Shown: positions 7,247 through 10,281 of the stretch, one piece after another
How positions within the stretch are numbered: position 1 is the stretch's first letter
Layout of the letters: each line of letters starts with the position of its first letter
Origin: Bdellovibrionales bacterium
GTDB lineage: Bacteria > Bdellovibrionota > Bdellovibrionia > Bdellovibrionales > UBA1609
NCBI GenBank assembly: GCA_020435025.1
Contig: JAGRAG010000311.1
Coordinates: 1-10,281, forward strand
Reading direction: 5' to 3'
DNA length: 10,281 nt
Made by a program: the position numbers and the translations under genes
The notes under the pieces: generated by a model
What the model saw: only the letters and a program-made list of their open reading frames with translations
Told to the model about the DNA's origin: nothing
Database searches by the model: none

Positions 7247-8503
7247 CTATAACACTTTCTGACCAATATCCTTGCGCATTTGTCTTCCTGGCCAGGTCGC
7301 ATGCTCCGCCTGCTTATAGGCATTTTCAATAGACTCTAATCGCGAAGATCCCATACCTATAGCATTCAACACCCTACCTCCATCTGTTTCCCATTTTTGA
7401 GTATCTGATTGATAACAGGTTCCCGCATGTAGAAAATAGCTCGATGGAGACTCAAACATAAGATCTCCTTCAATCGGCACGCCTTTTCGAGGAGCTTCAG
7501 GATAGCCCTCCGCTGCTAGAACCACACAAGCAGAAAAAACAGGTTTCCACAACAATGACGGCAATTCACCTCTGGCTACGGACCAAAGCACCTCACCCCA
7601 ATCGCCGTCTAATAATGGTAAAACGACCTGAGCCTCAGGATCTCCAAACCGTACATTGTATTCAATCACTCTTGGCCCTTGTTCCGTCACCATAACTCCC
7701 ACATAAACCAATCCGCGATACATCCACCCTTCACGACAAAGTCCTTCCACGGTCGGTTTTAAAATTTCATCCTGAATTCTTTGATTGAGCTCCAAATCTA
7801 TTTCTAAAGGGGCCACCACTCCCATTCCACCCGTATTAGGACCCTGATCTTTTTCTTTCAATCGCTTGTGATCTTGAGATAAGGGCAAAGATTGAAAGTC
7901 CTTGCCATTGGTCAAAATTAAGTAGCTCAACTCCCAACCTTTCTGAAACTCTTCTAGAAGAGCTTGGTTTCCAGAGACTCCAAATTTTTGCTCTTCAAAC
8001 ACTTCCTTGGCTGCAGCAATCAGTTCTTGGGCATCTTTGAGAATATAAACACCTTTGCCAGCCGCCAATCCATCGACTTTTAAAACATAAGGTGGCTCAA
8101 ACTTGTGAAAAGAAGCTTCTACATCCGCCACAGAAGAAACAATTTCAAACGAGGCAGTGGGTATTTGGTATTTTTGCATAAATTCTTTAGAAAAAACTTT
8201 GCTCGCTTCTAGTTGTGCTCCACTTTGACTGGGGCCAAAAACAGCAATCCCAGCTTTTCGCAGGTCGTCCGCCAAACCTTCAACAAGTTCCACTTCTGGA
8301 CCAATAACTACCAATTGAATATCGTGTTTTTTAACTACAGGTAATACATCAGAACTGGTCGTTTTTCCGGAGTGACAGATGGCCAACGTTCTCATGCCAT
8401 CGTTACCTGGAAGAGCATGGACTGTATCGACAATTTTCGAAGTCGATAAGGCTTTAACCAATGCATGCTCTCGTCCGCCTTTGCCTATTACCAAGACATT
8501 CAT
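7247..8503 (-). CDS. purD: Phosphoribosylamine-glycine ligase (GARS)
   Basis: PurD joins 5-phosphoribosylamine and glycine with ATP to give glycinamide ribonucleotide, the second step of de novo purine synthesis in the cytoplasm. The 418-residue length is normal. An N-terminal GKGGREHA (7-14) precedes an ATP-grasp domain with LKVDGLAAGKG (141-151), SQDHKR (209-214), GPNTGGMG (221-228) and EYNVRFGDPEAQ (281-292), which carries the metal ligands. A C-terminal domain contains the expected SACVVLAAEGYP segment. I start it at ATG 8503, with GGGAG 5 nt upstream; a GTG two codons earlier is too close to that site. It is first in a two-gene unit with tsaC. Upstream lies a TTGACA box within a palindrome, so purine-responsive control is possible but not shown. 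Confidence 0.97.
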   Translation of the reverse strand: MNVLVIGKGGREHALVKALSTSKIVDTVHALPGNDGMRTLAICHSGKTTSSDVLPVVKKHDIQLVVIGPEVELVEGLADDLRKAGIAVFGPSQSGAQLEASKVFSKEFMQKYQIPTASFEIVSSVADVEASFHKFEPPYVLKVDGLAAGKGVYILKDAQELIAAAKEVFEEQKFGVSGNQALLEEFQKGWELSYLILTNGKDFQSLPLSQDHKRLKEKDQGPNTGGMGVVAPLEIDLELNQRIQDEILKPTVEGLCREGWMYRGLVYVGVMVTEQGPRVIEYNVRFGDPEAQVVLPLLDGDWGEVLWSVARGELPSLLWKPVFSACVVLAAEGYPEAPRKGVPIEGDLMFESPSSYFLHAGTCYQSDTQKWETDGGRVLNAIGMGSSRLESIENAYKQAEHATWPGRQMRKDIGQKVL

Positions 8504-8553
8504 GTTCACTCCCTCTGTTTGCTTGATCTTCCTGTACCGATACGCGCCATGGG

Positions 8554-8569
8554 TGTCAACCGGTTGTCA
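8554..8569. promoter_or_regulatory. Near-perfect 16-bp palindrome between purD and the phosphodiesterase gene, with a TTGACA box
   Basis: TGTCAACCGGTTGTCA is a palindrome with one mismatched pair; its core CAACCGGTTG is exact. Its minus strand contains the consensus -35 hexamer TTGACA (complement of 8554-8559) directed toward purD. The matching -10 at 17 bp spacing would be TACAGG, which is poor. The site is 51 bp upstream of the purD start and 110 bp upstream of the phosphodiesterase start, so it could be an operator for either or both genes. I do not recognise the palindrome as a known PurR site. Confidence 0.35.
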
Positions 8570-8679
8570 TCGTAATTCATCGGCAATAGGCGCTATCTTC
8601 ATTTCTTCTTACTTACGTCTTTACTCCCCAAGGCGTATCGATGATATTAGGGAGACTTTTCCTGCTGGGAGACCTTGAA

Positions 8680-9630
8680 ATGCGTTCTTTACTAAGTGCA
8701 ATATTTTCGATCGTCGCGATTTTGCCAAGCTCCGCGTCGACCAAAAAGAAAGTCGAAGTCCATGGACACCGAGGAGCTCGTGCAATCTACCCTGAAAACT
8801 CTTTAGAAGGCTTTCTCTACGCCGCAGGCCTCTCAGTTGACTTTGTCGAGTTAGACCTCCACCTTACAAAAGACGAAAAAGTCGTCGTCACCCATGACCC
8901 CACAATTAACAACAAACGCTGCAAGAAAAGTCAAAAACCGCTGACTGAAGAGCTCAAAATCTATGCTCTGACTTTCAAACAACTGGAAGATATCACTTGC
9001 GGAGACCATCCCGATCATCAGGGCTTTCCTAGCCGTCCCTCCCCAGCGCATATTCCACTGCTAGAAAGCATTGTTCCTGAAGTCTTAAAACTTCACCCAC
9101 AAGCCCAGTTCAACATAGAAATCAAATACCGAGAGAGTGGCCAAAAAGAAGGGCTCTATCCACCAAGAGAGCTTTTGGTAAGTAAAGTCTTAGATAAAGT
9201 GGATCAGCTCGGCATTTGGAAGCAAACCGTGATTCAATCCTTTGATCAAAGGGTTTTGTTGCTAGTCCAATCGATGGCCCAATCAAAATTCGAAGCCATT
9301 CGACTTTCTTACCTCTATCAAGGAGAGCCAAAGATCGGATTAAAATTTTGCGGCTCACGATGCTTAGTTCCCGATTGGAAGAAGGCCAAGGAGTTTCTGC
9401 ACAAAAACCAAATTCCTATCTTCTCCCCTAGTTTTTCCCATTTAGATAGCGTCCTATATTCCTCTTCCTTTCTAAAGCATATTGTCAAAGATAAAGAAAA
9501 GAAATTTACCATCATTCCTTGGACACTGAATTCGAAGCGTGAATGGCAGAGGGCTGTTCTTCATTACGAAGTCGACGGAATTATTACTGATAAACCAGAA
9601 CAATTGATTACTTTTTTAAAAGAAATTTAG
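8680..9630 (+). CDS. Secreted glycerophosphodiester phosphodiesterase
   Basis: The enzyme hydrolyses glycerophosphodiesters to glycerol 3-phosphate and an alcohol, here most likely in the periplasm. With the ATG at 8680 the 316-residue protein starts with a signal peptide (residues 2-19, cleavage expected after SSA), and GGGAG lies 8 nt upstream. An ATG at 8641 would put 13 extra residues ahead of the signal, so I reject it. All family landmarks are present: HR (30-31), PEN (38-40), the metal ligands E57 and D59, the catalytic HD (72-73), IEIK (146-149), QSFD (186-189), WTLN and VDGIITDKPEQL near the end. Four cysteines (C81, C107, C223, C227) could form two disulfides in the periplasm. It is divergent from purD and precedes the TPR lipoprotein by 105 bp, with no clear terminator between. 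Its substrate may be phospholipid breakdown products. Confidence 0.93.
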   Translation: MRSLLSAIFSIVAILPSSASTKKKVEVHGHRGARAIYPENSLEGFLYAAGLSVDFVELDLHLTKDEKVVVTHDPTINNKRCKKSQKPLTEELKIYALTFKQLEDITCGDHPDHQGFPSRPSPAHIPLLESIVPEVLKLHPQAQFNIEIKYRESGQKEGLYPPRELLVSKVLDKVDQLGIWKQTVIQSFDQRVLLLVQSMAQSKFEAIRLSYLYQGEPKIGLKFCGSRCLVPDWKKAKEFLHKNQIPIFSPSFSHLDSVLYSSSFLKHIVKDKEKKFTIIPWTLNSKREWQRAVLHYEVDGIITDKPEQLITFLKEI

Positions 9631-9735
9631 CTATTAAATCCTGTGGCTCACACCTTGCGAAGCCCCTTTAGAAGGAGGATGTTCTTCACCGATTTTACTT
9701 GCCCTCAAATACAATATATGAGGTAATTTCAGCCT

Positions 9736-10281
9736 ATGATCGGTCTTTTTTTCATGTCCAATAAAGGCTCTCACTTCCTACGACGGCTCGTTTGGCTTAG
9801 TACTGCAATTAGTTGCTGCTTCCTCTTGTCGCAATGCGCGACGCATAGAGAGAAATCGAATAAAGAAAAAGCCTACTTGCACACCAACATTGGGAACAAA
9901 TATTTAGTCGCTGGCCAGAGCCCTGCGGCTTTAAAAGAGTTTTTAGCCGCCGAAAAGTTAGATCCCGACAATGCAAAACTCCAAAACAATTTAGCTCTCG
10001 CTTATTACGTACGAAAATCATATGTTCTTGCTGAAAAACATGTTCGACGGGCCTTGCAGCTAGATCCAAATTTCACCGAAGCACGGAATAATCTTGGAAA
10101 AATACTTACGAATATGGGACTTTTTGATGAAGCCATCCAAGTTCTTAAAATTGCAACAGAAGATCTTACATTTAAACAGCCAGACACCACCTGGTCCAAC
10201 TTGGGAATAGCATATTTTGCAAAAGGTGATTTTAAAAATGCCAATTCGGCCTTACAGAGATCACTTGAAATTTCATCGGAA
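9736..10281 (+). CDS. TPR lipoprotein, PilF/PilW/Tgl-like, partial (3' end off window)
   Basis: The visible 182 codons encode a basic N-terminus, a hydrophobic signal (about residues 18-32) and a cysteine at 34 in LLSQC, a lipobox with an unusual Q before the cysteine. C27 or C28 are alternatives. Then come at least three tetratricopeptide repeats: NIGNKYL..., NLALAYY... and NNLGKIL..., with NLGIAYFAKG opening a fourth. Spacing and wording match the outer-membrane pilotins PilF/PilW/Tgl, which help assemble the PilQ secretin of type IV pili; other TPR lipoproteins look alike, so no symbol is given. ATG 9736 is the first start after an in-frame TAA; ATG 9754 is an alternative. Neither has a good ribosome binding site (GAGG is 12 nt upstream of 9736). 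TACAAT at 9710-9715 could be a -10 box, without a -35. Confidence 0.75.
   Translation, partial: MIGLFFMSNKGSHFLRRLVWLSTAISCCFLLSQCATHREKSNKEKAYLHTNIGNKYLVAGQSPAALKEFLAAEKLDPDNAKLQNNLALAYYVRKSYVLAEKHVRRALQLDPNFTEARNNLGKILTNMGLFDEAIQVLKIATEDLTFKQPDTTWSNLGIAYFAKGDFKNANSALQRSLEISSE

Noticed and set aside
8538..8640. 8-bp inverted repeat CGATACGC / GCGTATCG flanking the purD-phosphodiesterase intergenic region
   Set aside because: Arms are 87 bp apart and an 8-bp match in this length is not unlikely by chance.
8379..8678. 99-codon plus-strand ORF across the start of purD
   Set aside because: It is mostly antisense to the highly conserved purD N-terminus and shows no domain features of its own.
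8641..8679. Upstream ATG 8641 as the phosphodiesterase start
   Set aside because: It would add 13 residues, including an acidic one, ahead of a clear signal peptide; ATG 8680 has a better ribosome binding site.
9671..9726. GAAGGAGG followed by ATG and a 15-codon ORF before the TPR lipoprotein gene
   Set aside because: The Shine-Dalgarno touches the ATG with no spacer, so it could not serve that start; no other start lies at a usable distance.

Overview
The window looks like chromosomal DNA of a Gram-negative bacterium with moderately low GC. I judge this from a secreted phosphodiesterase with a signal peptide, a TPR lipoprotein of the PilF/Tgl type, and lipid-linked-sugar glycosyltransferases. 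Bdellovibrionota or another former deltaproteobacterial group would fit the Tgl-like lipoprotein and the TTG starts, but nothing here proves the taxon. I see no rRNA, tRNA, CRISPR array, insertion sequence or phage gene.

Region 1 (about 1-5311, minus strand) reads right to left as a surface-glycan gene set. It holds an NAD-dependent sugar-nucleotide epimerase, a polytopic GT-C type glycosyltransferase translationally coupled to it, a radical SAM protein with a reduced SPASM-like C-terminus, and a family 2 glycosyltransferase with an unidentified N-terminal domain of about 225 residues that runs off the left edge. The last two genes overlap by 14 bp. The only real gap is 124 bp upstream of the radical SAM gene, and it contains a possible 19-codon ORF.

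Region 2 (5312-5637) is a 326-bp divergent intergenic stretch. It holds a five-codon ORF (MKCVS) with a near-ideal ribosome binding site and a plausible extended -10 promoter for the plus-strand gene.

Region 3 (5638-6708, plus strand) is a second, ExoA-like membrane-associated family 2 glycosyltransferase. Its 3' end overlaps the convergent tsaC gene by 94 bp.

Region 4 (6615-8503, minus strand) is housekeeping: purD (purine synthesis) followed 2 bp later by tsaC (tRNA threonylcarbamoyladenosine synthesis). A near-perfect 16-bp palindrome containing a TTGACA box lies upstream of purD, between it and the next divergent gene.

Region 5 (8680-10281, plus strand) has a secreted glycerophosphodiester phosphodiesterase with four cysteines. 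It is followed by the start of a TPR lipoprotein that continues past the right edge.

Together, the epimerase would make or convert a nucleotide sugar, the two GT2 enzymes would transfer sugars at the cytoplasmic face, and the GT-C enzyme would transfer a lipid-linked sugar on the periplasmic face. The radical SAM protein with its GT2 partner is the least explained part and the best candidate for undescribed chemistry.
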